DNA of 64,000 nucleotides, taken from the NCBI RefSeq assembly GCF_900116385.1, contig NZ_FPCI01000002.1:930001-994000 (forward strand), written 5' to 3'. The stretch comes from Pseudoxanthomonas sp. YR558 (GTDB lineage: Bacteria; Pseudomonadota; Gammaproteobacteria; Xanthomonadales; Xanthomonadaceae). Positions 27,201 to 35,643 of the stretch are shown here, one piece after another. Under the pieces are notes generated by a model. It saw only the letters and a program-made list of their open reading frames with translations, was not told the DNA's origin and searched no databases. The position numbers were made by a program, and so were the translations under genes. Positions within the stretch are counted from its first letter, which is position 1; every line of letters starts with the position of its first letter.

Positions 27201-28044
27201 GGGTCACCTTGTTTCGAAGAAGGATGGTTCGCGCAATCAGGCTGAGGATCAGCACCATGCCGGTGACCAGGAAGGCGCCGGCCCAGGCCAGCGAATTCCA
27301 GGAGTCGTAGGGGCTCATCGCGTATTGGAAGATGACCATCGGCAGGTTGGCCATCGACTGGTTGAGGTCGGTGCTCCAGAACTGGTTGTTGAAGGCGGTG
27401 AACAACAGCGGTGCGGTTTCGCCGCTGATGCGCGCCAGCGCCAGCAGGATGCCGGTGACGATGCCCGGCAACGCCGAACGCATCAGCACCTGGGTGGTGA
27501 CCTTCCACTGCGGCACGCCCAGCGACAGCGCGGCCTCGCGCATCTGCTGCGGTACCAGCCGCAGCATCTCGTCGGTGGTGCGCACGATCACCGGCAGCGC
27601 GATGAACGCCAGCGCCACCGCACCGGCCCATGCCGAGTAGTGCCCCATCTGCGCCACCATCACGGTGTAGATGAAGAGGCCCAGCACGATGGACGGTGCC
27701 GACAGCAGGATGTCGTTGACGAAGCGGACGGTTTCGCCCAGCCAGTGCTTGTTGGCGTACTCGGCCAGGTAGGTGCCGGCGGCGATGCCGATCGGCGTGC
27801 CCAGCAGGATCGCCAGCAGGCTGATCACCACGCTGCCGAACAGCGCATTCGCCAGGCCGCCCGGTTCGTTCGGCGGCGGTGTCATCTGGGTGAAGAGATC
27901 GAGGTTGAGGCTGCCCATGCCCTTGGTGATCGTGGTCCAGAGGATCCAGACCAGCCACATCAGGCCGAACAGAGCCGCGGCGATGGACAGCGTGAGCGCG
28001 ACGACATTCTTGACTTTGCGCCAGGTGTAGAGCGAAGCGGACAT
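27193..28044 (-). CDS. pstA: Phosphate ABC transporter permease PstA
   Basis: 283-aa inner-membrane permease with about six helices ([60 protein letters not shown]). The EAA-like coupling loop is [20 protein letters not shown]. Pairs with PstC to form the channel energised by PstB. Its ATG overlaps the pstC stop as TGATG. Lies in the middle of pstSCAB-phoU. Confidence 0.97.
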   Translation of the reverse strand: MSASLYTWRKVKNVVALTLSIAAALFGLMWLVWILWTTITKGMGSLNLDLFTQMTPPPNEPGGLANALFGSVVISLLAILLGTPIGIAAGTYLAEYANKHWLGETVRFVNDILLSAPSIVLGLFIYTVMVAQMGHYSAWAGAVALAFIALPVIVRTTDEMLRLVPQQMREAALSLGVPQWKVTTQVLMRSALPGIVTGILLALARISGETAPLLFTAFNNQFWSTDLNQSMANLPMVIFQYAMSPYDSWNSLAWAGAFLVTGMVLILSLIARTILLRNKVTHE

Positions 28045-29015
28045 CAGTTGCCCTCCCGCTTGGCGAGCTGGCGCAGCATCAGGCGTGCGATCGCCAGCAC
28101 AATGAAGGTCAGCACGAACAGAGTGAAGCCGAGCAGCAGCAGCGAGCCCTTGTGCAGCGGATCGGTGGCTTCGGCGAACTCGTTGGCGATGGTGGCGGCG
28201 ATCGAGGTGCCCGGTTCCAGCAGCGCCAGGCTTATCGCGTAGGCGTTGCCGATCACGAAGGTGACCGCCATCGTTTCGCCGAGCGCGCGGCCCAAGCCGA
28301 GGAACACGCCACCGATCACCGCGGAGCGGGTGTAGGGGAGCACGATGTCCCAGATCACTTCCCACTTGGTCGAGCCCAGCGCGTAAGCCGATTCCTTCAG
28401 GCGGCCCGGCACAGTCAGGAAGACCTCGCGCATCACCGACGAGATGAAGGGGATCACCATGATCGCCAACACCAGGCCGGCGGTCATCATGCCGATGCCC
28501 AGCGGCGGACCGGAGAGCAGCACGCCCACGAGCGGCAATTGGCCCAGGTTGTCGTTGATCCACGGATAGACGTGTTCGCTCAGCTGCGGCGCTAGCACGA
28601 ACAGGCCCCACATGCCGTAGATGATCGAGGGAATGCCGGCCAGCAATTCGATGGCCATGCCGACCGGGCCGCGCATCCAGGCCGGTGCGACCTCGGTCAG
28701 GAAGACGGCGATGCCGAAGCTCACCGGCACCGCGATCAGCATGGCGATGCCAGCGCTGACCAGCGTGCCGAAGATCGGCACCAGCGCGCCGAATTCGCGC
28801 GTGCCGACATTCCACTCGGTGCTGGTGAAGAAACCCAGGCCGAAGGTCTGCAGGGCTTCGCGACCACCCCACAGCATCGACACGGCGGCGGCGATCAGCG
28901 AGATCAGGACGAACAGGCCGGCGCCGGTCAGCGTGAGCCGGAACAGCGTGTCTGCGCGCGCATCTTTGGCAGTGCGTGCGTCCGTCAAGGAAACGGGGAG
29001 GGCAGTGGCGTTCAT
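28044..29015 (-). CDS. pstC: Phosphate ABC transporter permease PstC
   Basis: 323-aa inner-membrane permease. The N-terminal helix follows a short cytoplasmic lead (RLTLTGAGLFVLISLIAAAV); later segments include IELLAGIPSIIYGMWGLFVL and the coupling loop LKESAYALGSTKWEVIWDIV, then GRALGETMAVTFVIGNA. The start at 29015 suits the family. It is 110 bp after pstS1, a gap holding a hairpin that could reduce permease expression relative to the binding protein. Confidence 0.97.
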   Translation of the reverse strand: MNATALPVSLTDARTAKDARADTLFRLTLTGAGLFVLISLIAAAVSMLWGGREALQTFGLGFFTSTEWNVGTREFGALVPIFGTLVSAGIAMLIAVPVSFGIAVFLTEVAPAWMRGPVGMAIELLAGIPSIIYGMWGLFVLAPQLSEHVYPWINDNLGQLPLVGVLLSGPPLGIGMMTAGLVLAIMVIPFISSVMREVFLTVPGRLKESAYALGSTKWEVIWDIVLPYTRSAVIGGVFLGLGRALGETMAVTFVIGNAYAISLALLEPGTSIAATIANEFAEATDPLHKGSLLLLGFTLFVLTFIVLAIARLMLRQLAKREGN

Positions 29016-29087
29016 GCAACCCGATGGGTGGGGGAGGGCGGTGTGGCGGTCTGGCTAGTGCACGGGTACGTCGTTACCGCGTGATGA

Positions 29088-29117
29088 CACCGGGCCGCCC
29101 ATCACGGCAGCCCGGTG
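29088..29117 (-). terminator. Intercistronic hairpin between pstS1 and pstC
   Basis: Perfect 8-bp arms CACCGGGC (29088-29095) and GCCCGGTG (29110-29117) around a 14-nt loop, without a U-run. Probably stabilises the pstS mRNA or gives partial termination, not full stop. Confidence 0.4.
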
Positions 29118-29125
29118 CGGATGAC

Positions 29126-30220
29126 TCAGAGCTTGATCTCGGTGCTCCAGTACTGCTCGATCTGGCCCACCAGTTCCGGGGGCAGCGGCACGTAATCCAG
29201 TTCGTTGGCCTGCGCCTGGCCCTGCGCGTAGGCCCACTTGAAGAATTCGAGCGTGTGCTTGGCCTTCGCCGCGTCCTTGGGCTGCTTGTAGACCAGGATG
29301 AAGTTGGTGGCGGTGATCGGCCACGCCTGCTCGCCCGGCGCGTTGGTGATGACCAGGTTGAAGTCCTTCGCGTTGGCCCAGTCGGCGCTGGCCGCGGCCG
29401 CGGCGAAGCTCTCGGCGGTGGGCAGCACGAACTGACCGGCCGCGTTCTGCAGCGAGGCGTACGACATCTTGTTCTGCTCGGCGTAGGCCAGTTCGACGTA
29501 GCCGATCGAGCCCTTCAGCTGGCGCACGTAAGCAGCCACGCCTTCGTTGCCCTTACCGCCGACGCCGCCCGGCCAGTTGACGCTGGTGCCTTCGCCGACG
29601 GTGTCCTTCCACGCCGGACTGACCTTGGACAGGTAGTTGACGAAGTTGAAGGTGGTGCCCGAGCCATCGGAGCGGTGCACGGTGTTGATCTTGCCGGCCG
29701 GCAGGGTGACGCCCGGGTTCAGCGCGACGATGGCCGGATCGTTCCAGGTGGTGATCTTGTGCAGGAAGATGTCCGCCAGCACGGTGCCGTTGAGCTTCAG
29801 CTGGCCCGGCTGCAGGCCTTCCAGGTTGATGACCGGGACCACGCCGCCGATCACCGACGGAAACTGGCCCAGGCCGGCCTGCGCCAGTTCTTCCGGCGAC
29901 AGCGGCTTGTCGGACGAGCCGAAGTCGACGGTCGCGGCCTTGATCTGCGCGATGCCGCCGCCGGAACCGATCGACTGGTAGTTGATCTTGGCGCCGGTGG
30001 CCTTGTTGTAGTCCGTGGACCAGCGAGCCATCAGCGGATAGATGAAGGAGGCGCCGGCGCCGGTGATTTCGGCCGAGATCTTCTGCGCACCTTCGGTGGG
30101 AGCGGCAGCGCCTTCGACGCCCGTGCTCGCGGCCGGGGCATCGGTCTTTCCACCGCAGGCGGCGGTGAAGAGGGCGGTGGCCAGGGCCAGCGTGGCCAGG
30201 CGGGCGTTACGGACGTGCAT
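29126..30220 (-). CDS. pstS: Phosphate-binding protein PstS, lipoprotein form
   Basis: Periplasmic phosphate receptor of the Pst importer, 364 aa. Unlike its paralogue it has a lipobox (ALFTAAC, Cys22) followed by a 25-aa Ala/Thr/Gly-rich linker, so it is probably membrane-anchored. Phosphate-site segments: TGAGASFIYPLMARW, SIGSGGGIAQIKA, VDFGSSDKPLS, VHRSDGSGTTFNFVNYLSK. Closest to pstC, hence the core operon copy. A Pho-box-like sequence lies about 50 bp upstream. Confidence 0.95.
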   Translation of the reverse strand: MHVRNARLATLALATALFTAACGGKTDAPAASTGVEGAAAPTEGAQKISAEITGAGASFIYPLMARWSTDYNKATGAKINYQSIGSGGGIAQIKAATVDFGSSDKPLSPEELAQAGLGQFPSVIGGVVPVINLEGLQPGQLKLNGTVLADIFLHKITTWNDPAIVALNPGVTLPAGKINTVHRSDGSGTTFNFVNYLSKVSPAWKDTVGEGTSVNWPGGVGGKGNEGVAAYVRQLKGSIGYVELAYAEQNKMSYASLQNAAGQFVLPTAESFAAAAASADWANAKDFNLVITNAPGEQAWPITATNFILVYKQPKDAAKAKHTLEFFKWAYAQGQAQANELDYVPLPPELVGQIEQYWSTEIKL

Positions 30221-30270
30221 GGGCTCTCCAGACGGGTCGTTTGTGATCCACGCTATGAAATGATGTTTTT

Positions 30271-30288
30271 GTTACAGGGTGATGACAT
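30271..30288 (-). promoter_or_regulatory. Pho box upstream of pstS1
   Basis: On the minus strand it reads ATGTCATCACCCTGTAAC, two 7-mers (ATGTCAT, CTGTAAC) 11 bp apart as in the PhoB consensus. Located 51-68 bp before the pstS1 ATG. Confidence 0.7.
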
Positions 30289-30340
30289 CGTGGTCTCGCA
30301 CTGTCATGCGACCGCCATGCCCCTTCGCCCGGGACCAAAT

Positions 30341-30363
30341 AGAAAGCGGGCCCGAAGGCCCGC
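30341..30363 (-). terminator. Terminator after pstS2
   Basis: Perfect 7-bp stem 30346-30352/30357-30363 with CGAA loop (TTCG on the minus strand), followed on the minus strand by TTTCT. Confidence 0.75.
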
Positions 30364-30434
30364 CGGTTGAGGCTGCGCGGGAGGGAGCGCAGCTTCGGTG
30401 CCGGCACGGGGGAGAGACCGTGCCAGCCGTGCAG

Positions 30435-31451
30435 TTACTTGACGTTCTGCGACCAGTAGGCCTCGACCTGCTTGACCAGCGCGTCGGGCAACGGCACGTA
30501 ATCCAGCGCCTTGGCCTGTGCGTCACCGTTGGCATAGACCCAGGTGAAGAAATCGCGCGTATCGCGGGTGCCCTGCGGGTTCTTCGGCTGCTTGCTCACC
30601 AGGATGAAATTGGTGGCGGTGATCGGCCAGGAATTCGCGCCAGGGGCGTTGGTCATGACCAGGTAGAAATCCTTGGCCGAGCCCCAGTCGGCGCCGGCGG
30701 CGGCGGCGGCGAAGGTTTCATCGCTCGGCAGGACGAAGTTGCCGGCGGCGTTCTTCAAGCGGGCGTAGGCCATCTTGTTCTGCAGCGCATACGACAGTTC
30801 GACGTAGCCGATGCCGCCCTTGATCTGCTTCACATAGGCGGCGACGCCTTCGTTGCCCTTGCCGCCGATGCCGGTCGGCCACTGCACCGTGGTGCCTTCA
30901 CCGACCGACTTCTTCCACTCCGGATTGACCTTGGAGAGGTAGTTGACGAAGTTGAACGTGGTGCCGGAACCGTCCGAACGGTGCACGACGGTGATCTTCT
31001 GGTTCGGCAGCTGCACGCCACCGTTCAGGGCCGCAATGCGCGGGTCGTTCCAGGCCTTGATCTTGCCCAGGAAGATGTCGGCCAGCAGCTCGCCATCCAG
31101 CTTGAGCGCGCCGGAGGCCACGCCCGGAACGTTGATCACCGGCACGACGCCGCCGATCACCGACGGGAACTGGGCGAGATTGAACTTGGCCAGCTCTTCC
31201 GGCTTGAGCGGGGCATCGGACGAGCCGAAGTCCACCGTGCCGGCCTTGATCTGCGCGATGCCGCCGCCGGAGCCGATCGACTGGTAGTTGACCCGCTTGT
31301 TAGTGGCCTTGGCGTAGTCGGCCGACCACTTGGACATCACGGGATAGACGAACGAGGCGCCGGCGCCGGTCACGTCGGCGGCAGCGGCGTTGGCCGAGAC
31401 CGCGGTGGCGAGCGCCAGAAGCGCGGCGCGGGACTTGAAGGACTTGAACAC
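30435..31451 (-). CDS. pstS: Second phosphate-binding protein PstS, soluble periplasmic form
   Basis: 338-aa paralogue of the adjacent PstS with the same phosphate-site segments (TGAGASFVYPVMSKW, SIGSGGGIAQIKAGTVDFGS, VHRSDGSGTTFNFVNYLSK). It has a plain signal peptide (ATAVSANAAAADV) and no lipobox, so it is free in the periplasm. The start is GTG at 31451 with AGGAG 5 nt upstream; the longer frame to 31499 would bury that signal. It has its own Pho box and terminator, so it can be expressed alone, probably at high level during phosphate starvation. Confidence 0.94.
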   Translation of the reverse strand: MFKSFKSRAALLALATAVSANAAAADVTGAGASFVYPVMSKWSADYAKATNKRVNYQSIGSGGGIAQIKAGTVDFGSSDAPLKPEELAKFNLAQFPSVIGGVVPVINVPGVASGALKLDGELLADIFLGKIKAWNDPRIAALNGGVQLPNQKITVVHRSDGSGTTFNFVNYLSKVNPEWKKSVGEGTTVQWPTGIGGKGNEGVAAYVKQIKGGIGYVELSYALQNKMAYARLKNAAGNFVLPSDETFAAAAAGADWGSAKDFYLVMTNAPGANSWPITATNFILVSKQPKNPQGTRDTRDFFTWVYANGDAQAKALDYVPLPDALVKQVEAYWSQNVK

Positions 31452-31508
31452 GAAAGGCTCCTGGAGGAAAAAGCGGCGAGTGCTGCCGTCAGGGCGCATT
31501 TCACGACG

Positions 31509-31542
31509 TTTCCATGACAGCTCGGTGTCTCATGTATGACAG
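31509..31542 (-). promoter_or_regulatory. Pho box array upstream of pstS2
   Basis: Two exact CTGTCAT elements on the minus strand (31536-31542 and 31514-31520) are 22 bp apart, exactly two 11-bp PhoB repeat units; weaker 7-mers (GAGACAC and ACGTCGT) occupy the intermediate and next registers. Confidence 0.72.
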
Positions 31543-31572
31543 TCGCGTGACGGCCTCGCGCCGCTCGACAGC

Positions 31573-31600
31573 AAAAAAGGGCGCGACTCGCGTCGCGCCC
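31573..31600 (-). terminator. Terminator after the phosphate porin gene
   Basis: Perfect 9-bp stem 31579-31587/31592-31600, TCGC loop, then six U residues on the minus strand (31573-31578). Confidence 0.9.
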
Positions 31601-31629
31601 CTTGCAGGTACCTTGCTTGGCTCTGGGGG

Positions 31630-32796
31630 TTACCAGAAGAACTGCGCGCGGGCTTCCAGGATGTTCGGGTTGTCTTCGAGCACACCCTTTTCCTGCTTCA
31701 CGGTCACGTAGTTCAGCATGAACTTGAAGTTGGAGTGCCAGTACCAGTTCACGCCGGCGGTCCAGCTGTCCATCTTGCCGCCGACCACCGCGCCATCGGT
31801 CAGATCGATGGTGTCGTAGCGCAGGCCGAGCTGCCACATGCCCTTGCCGGGGTCGTTCGGCAGACCCGTAGTCGGCGTGCCGGACTTGTAGCCCCAGGTC
31901 TCGCCCGTCAGGTTCCACAGACCCGAGACGTAGTAGCCGTCGCCGCTGTAGTCATCGAAGCTGCCGTAGCGCTGCACGTCGATGGTCATGTATTCGGCCT
32001 GCAGCTTGAAGGGGCCCTTGATCCACAGGCCCTCGGCGCCGATCACGCTGGCGCGGTCGCTGGCGCGCAGCCCGCTGCTGCCGGTATCGACGAAACGCGT
32101 CGGCACCATGTCGGCCATCGGGCGGGCGCGCAGGCGGATCACGTCGCCGTCCGTGTCCTTGTCCAGGTACGAGGCACCGAAGTGCAGCACGTTGCCGGCT
32201 TCGTTGATCGGGGCCCAGTAGCCGCGCAGGGCGTAACCGCTGCCGTGCTCGCGGTTGCGGGTCAGCTCGCGACCGAAGTAGCTGGCCGTCACGGCCCAGT
32301 CGGCGTCGCCGATGTTGTACTGGAAGCCGACGCGGCGCGGGGTGCCCAATGAGTTCGTGATCGAAGACTTGGCGACGAAATCATTGTTCTTCGTGCTCGA
32401 CAGCTCTTCCAGCGTCGCGCCGGGCTGCTTGAACTGGCCCAACTGGATGAAATGGTTGGCGTTGTTGCCGAACTTGTACTTGGCGTTCACGTCCAGCCAC
32501 TTGTCGTCCTTGGCGTCGTAGCCCAGCACCCACTCGATGTTGCCCGGGCCCTTGCCTTTCAGAACGAGCTCGGCGCGGCGCAGTTCCTGCAGGTAGTCCT
32601 TGCCGTCCAGATCGGTCGACGAGTCCGCGCCGTAATCGATGGTGTCGCTGTCGAACTTGTAGAAGTCGGCCTGCACCAGGCCTTCAAAGCTCACTTCCGA
32701 GCCGCCGATGACGTCGATGGTGATCTCGGCGTGCGCCGCCGGGGCAACAAGGGCGGCGAGCAGGGCCAGGGACAGGGTGCTGCGGGACAGTTTCAT
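31630..32796 (-). CDS. Phosphate-selective porin (OprP/OprO family)
   Basis: Outer-membrane channel for phosphate or polyphosphate, 388 aa. Signal peptide ends near Ala23 (APAAHAEI). Many amphipathic beta strands alternate with Asp/Gly-rich loops (VLGYDAKDDKWLDVNAKYKF, FIQLGQFKQPGATLEELSST), and the chain ends in a strand with terminal Phe-Trp (EARAQFFW), the usual outer-membrane insertion signal. It heads the pstS-pstS-pstCAB-phoU series and has its own Pho-box-like site and terminator. Confidence 0.92.
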   Translation of the reverse strand: MKLSRSTLSLALLAALVAPAAHAEITIDVIGGSEVSFEGLVQADFYKFDSDTIDYGADSSTDLDGKDYLQELRRAELVLKGKGPGNIEWVLGYDAKDDKWLDVNAKYKFGNNANHFIQLGQFKQPGATLEELSSTKNNDFVAKSSITNSLGTPRRVGFQYNIGDADWAVTASYFGRELTRNREHGSGYALRGYWAPINEAGNVLHFGASYLDKDTDGDVIRLRARPMADMVPTRFVDTGSSGLRASDRASVIGAEGLWIKGPFKLQAEYMTIDVQRYGSFDDYSGDGYYVSGLWNLTGETWGYKSGTPTTGLPNDPGKGMWQLGLRYDTIDLTDGAVVGGKMDSWTAGVNWYWHSNFKFMLNYVTVKQEKGVLEDNPNILEARAQFFW

Positions 32797-32848
32797 GGGG
32801 TAGCCCTTCGGGCGAGGTGGAAGATGCCGCGAAGACTAGGGTGTGAAA

Positions 32849-32866
32849 GTTGCGTTATTGTTACAG
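32849..32866 (-). promoter_or_regulatory. Possible Pho box upstream of the porin gene
   Basis: Reads CTGTAACAATAACGCAAC on the minus strand, with CTGTAAC and the weaker ACGCAAC 11 bp apart. Located 53-70 bp before the porin ATG. Confidence 0.5.
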
Positions 32867-32962
32867 CGCTGTCTTATTTCGCTGGCGTGACCGAGTCGTG
32901 ACAGGCCGAGTGTCCAGGGCGTCCGTCGGGGCAAGCCACATCTTCAGGGGAATCGAAAAACG

Positions 32963-34585
32963 ATGACGGTAATCCGCAGGGGGATTGGCGCCTTGGCGCT
33001 GGGGATCGCGCTTTGTCAGCCGGCGTGGGGAGGTTCCGGAGAACCGGTTGACCTCGATGTGGTCGCGAGGATCCGCTACGAGGCGTTCAACCGCTCGCAG
33101 GCAGCGGCCAACCTGAAGGAGCTCACCGAGACCGTCGGGCCGCGCTTAACCGCGTCGCCCAACTACGCGCGCGCCAGCGCGTGGGCACGTGGCAAGTTGT
33201 CCGGTTGGGGCCTGTCCGGCGTGCACGAGGAGATCTTCGATCCTGCTTTCGGCCGCGGCTGGGCGTTCGAATCTTCGCGCGTGGAGATGGTGTCGCCGCG
33301 GCAGGCGCCCGTGCATGCGCTGCCCAAGGCCTGGACGCGCGGCACCGGCGGTGCGGTGGAAGGCGAGGTGGTCCTGGCCTCGTTCAAGACGCTGGAGGAC
33401 ATCGACAAGCAGCGCGGCAAACTGCGCGGGAAGATCGTGCTGCTGGACGACGCGCGCGCCTTCAAGCCGGCCGACAAGGCCGATTTCCGTCGCTACAGCG
33501 AGGCCGACCTGGGCGAACTGCAGACATTCCCCATCGCCGAAGACGCCGCACCCGATGCGCAGGAGAAGCGCCTGGAGGAGTACCGCAAGCGCCAGGCCCT
33601 GACCAAGGCGCTGAATACCTTCCTTGCGGAAGAGGGTGTACTCGCGACGCTCTCGCTCAGCTCGTGGGACAACGGCATCATCCGTGCCACCGGCGGTGGT
33701 GCGCGCAAGGCGGACGAGCCGGTGGGCGTGACCGAGCTGGTCCTGCCTACCGAGCACTACAACCCGCTGGTGCGTGCGGTGCAGGGGAAGCAGCCGGTGC
33801 GCCTGCGCATCGACGTCGATTCCCGCTTCACCAGCGAGCAGGACCTGCCGGCCACCAACACGTTCGCGGAAATCCCGGGCAGCGGTGGCAAGGCGGGCGA
33901 GGTCGTCATGATCGGCGCGCACCTGGATTCGTGGCACACCGGGACAGGCGCCAGCGACAACGGCGCCGGCGTCGTCGTGATGATGGAGGCCATGCGCATC
34001 CTGAAAGCGATCGGGGTGAAGCCCCGCCGCACCATCCGCCTGGCGCTGTGGGGCGGTGAAGAACAGGGACTGCACGGCTCGGCGGGCTACGTCGCCAAGT
34101 ACCTGGCCGACTACCCGCCCCCGACCGATCCGGAGCAGAAGGCGTTGCCCCGTGCATACCAGCGTGGCACCGGGCCATTGCAACGCCAGCGTGGTTACGG
34201 GAGCTTCTCTACGTACTTCAACTTCGACAACGGCACGGGCCGCATCCGCGGCATCTATGCACAGGAAAACCATGCCGCCGTGCCGATCTTCAAGGCATGG
34301 CTGGAGCCGTTCGCCGACATCGGCGCGACCATCGTGACCACCCGCAACACCGGCAGCACGGACCACATCTCGTTCGACCGTGTCGGCCTGCCGGGTTTCC
34401 AGTTCGTGCAGGACCCGGCGGACTACTTCACCCACGTCCACCACACGCATCTGGACACCTACGACCACGTGGTGCCGGAAGACCTGAAGCAGGCCGCGGC
34501 GATCATCGCTTCGTTCGCGTACCACGCCGCGATGCGCGAAGAGCGCCTGCCGCGCAAGCCGTTCGTGGAACGGGACGAGCAGTAA
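32963..34585 (+). CDS. M28 family zinc metallopeptidase with PA-type insert, secreted
   Basis: 540 aa with a signal peptide (ALALGIALCQPAWGGS). Residues about 35-300 contain a protease-associated-type segment (VEGEVVLASFKTLEDIDKQR, KLRGKIVLLDDA). The catalytic M28 domain has IGAHLDSWHTGTGASDNGAG (first Zn His and bridging Asp), LALWGGEEQGLHGSAGYVAK (Glu-Glu), STDHISFDRVGLPGF and HVHHTHLDTYDHV (last His). Related to carboxypeptidase Q-type enzymes; peptide specificity unknown. Divergent from the porin and convergent with nth through a terminator. Confidence 0.92.
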   Translation: MTVIRRGIGALALGIALCQPAWGGSGEPVDLDVVARIRYEAFNRSQAAANLKELTETVGPRLTASPNYARASAWARGKLSGWGLSGVHEEIFDPAFGRGWAFESSRVEMVSPRQAPVHALPKAWTRGTGGAVEGEVVLASFKTLEDIDKQRGKLRGKIVLLDDARAFKPADKADFRRYSEADLGELQTFPIAEDAAPDAQEKRLEEYRKRQALTKALNTFLAEEGVLATLSLSSWDNGIIRATGGGARKADEPVGVTELVLPTEHYNPLVRAVQGKQPVRLRIDVDSRFTSEQDLPATNTFAEIPGSGGKAGEVVMIGAHLDSWHTGTGASDNGAGVVVMMEAMRILKAIGVKPRRTIRLALWGGEEQGLHGSAGYVAKYLADYPPPTDPEQKALPRAYQRGTGPLQRQRGYGSFSTYFNFDNGTGRIRGIYAQENHAAVPIFKAWLEPFADIGATIVTTRNTGSTDHISFDRVGLPGFQFVQDPADYFTHVHHTHLDTYDHVVPEDLKQAAAIIASFAYHAAMREERLPRKPFVERDEQ

Positions 34586-34593
34586 GCGCAAGC

Positions 34594-34625
34594 GACGGCG
34601 GCCGCATCAGGCCGCCGTCTTCTCC
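34594..34625 (+). terminator. Terminator after the M28 peptidase gene
   Basis: Perfect 10-bp stem 34594-34603/34610-34619 with 6-nt loop, followed by a T-rich tract. It overlaps the 3' end of convergent nth. Confidence 0.7.
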
Positions 34626-35269
34626 TTGAAGCGGCAGATGTCGCGGATCACGCACTGCGGGCAGTCCGGCTTGCGCGCCTTGCACACGTAGCGGCCGTGC
34701 AGGATCAACCAGTGATGCGCATCCTGCATGAACTCCGCTGGCACCACCTTCAGCAGTTTGTCCTCCACCGCGCGGACGTCCTTGCCGGGCGCCAGGCCGG
34801 TGCGGTTGGCCACGCGGAAGATGTGCGTGTCCACCGCAATGGTCGGTTCACCGAAGGCGGTATTGAGCACCACGTTCGCGGTCTTGCGTCCCACGCCAGG
34901 CAAGCCTTCCAGTGCTTCGCGCGAGCGCGGCACCTCGCCGCCGTACTGATCGATGAGGATGCGGCAAGTGGCGATCACGTTCTTCGCCTTGGCGTTGAAC
35001 AAGCCGATCGTCGCGATGTACTTCTTCAACCCCTCTTCGCCAAGCGCAAGGATCGCGGCCGGGGTGTTGGCCACGGGGAAGAGCCGTCGCGTCGCCTTGT
35101 TGACGCCCACGTCGGTCGCCTGCGCGGACAGGGTCACCGCGACCAACAACTCGAAGGGCGTGCTGTATTCCAGTTCCGTGGTCGGACGGGGATTGAGTTC
35201 GCGCAACCGCGAGAACAGTTCCACCACTTCATCACGCTTGAGCGTCGGGCTCCGCCGCGGTGCACTCAT
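34607..35269 (-). CDS. nth: Endonuclease III
   Basis: Base-excision glycosylase/AP lyase for oxidised pyrimidines, 220 aa. Helix-hairpin-helix LEGLPGVGRKTANVVLNTAF with the catalytic Lys, catalytic Asp in IAVDTHIFRV, and the C-terminal 4Fe-4S Cys set C-x6-C-x2-C-x5-C (CKARKPDCPQCVIRDIC). ATG at 35269 overlaps the stop of the upstream small Cys-containing gene (ATGA), and that gene overlaps the crotonase gene the same way, forming a tight three-gene unit. Confidence 0.97.
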   Translation of the reverse strand: MSAPRRSPTLKRDEVVELFSRLRELNPRPTTELEYSTPFELLVAVTLSAQATDVGVNKATRRLFPVANTPAAILALGEEGLKKYIATIGLFNAKAKNVIATCRILIDQYGGEVPRSREALEGLPGVGRKTANVVLNTAFGEPTIAVDTHIFRVANRTGLAPGKDVRAVEDKLLKVVPAEFMQDAHHWLILHGRYVCKARKPDCPQCVIRDICRFKEKTAA

Positions 35270-35643
35270 GGTTTGGTGCGCTCCGCGGCCTTGGCGCGTG
35301 CGCGTTCCAGGATGGCGGCGGCAGCCGCCGGCAACGCGGGTCTCACCGGTGTCGCGGGACCGACGGGCTGCAGCGTGACGCGCCTTGCCTCGCGTTCGGC
35401 CGCACGACGTTCCAGTCGCGCCGCGCGCTGGCGGTAGCGTTCGCGTGCTGCCCACGCGGCGTGCAGGCGAACCTGCGCGCGGATGATCGCGTCTGCATCC
35501 GCAGGCGCGGTGCATCCACCTGCGCACGGCGCCCACGCCATGAGGCCGGCCTGCAACGCAGCATCGACCTCGTCGTCGGCCAGCAAGCGTGCCAGGTCGC
35601 GTGCCTCCTCGCAGCCGGGGCAGGGCGCAGTCATGTGGCTCAA
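35266..35643 (-). CDS. Small protein with paired cysteines, between crotonase and nth
   Basis: 125 aa, not recognised. The N-terminal third carries two Cys pairs, CPGCEEARDLARLLADDEVD and then WAPCAGGCTAP, which could bind a metal. The rest is a long Arg/Ala-rich helix (AAWAARERYRQRAARLERRA), probably coiled coil, with a basic tail. The start at 35643 forms an ATGA overlap with the upstream gene; an alternative ATG at 35634 gives 122 aa. It also overlaps nth by 4 nt. Tight coupling to nth suggests a real gene; a role with the Fe-S enzyme is speculation. Confidence 0.7.
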   Translation of the reverse strand: MSHMTAPCPGCEEARDLARLLADDEVDAALQAGLMAWAPCAGGCTAPADADAIIRAQVRLHAAWAARERYRQRAARLERRAAEREARRVTLQPVGPATPVRPALPAAAAAILERARAKAAERTKP

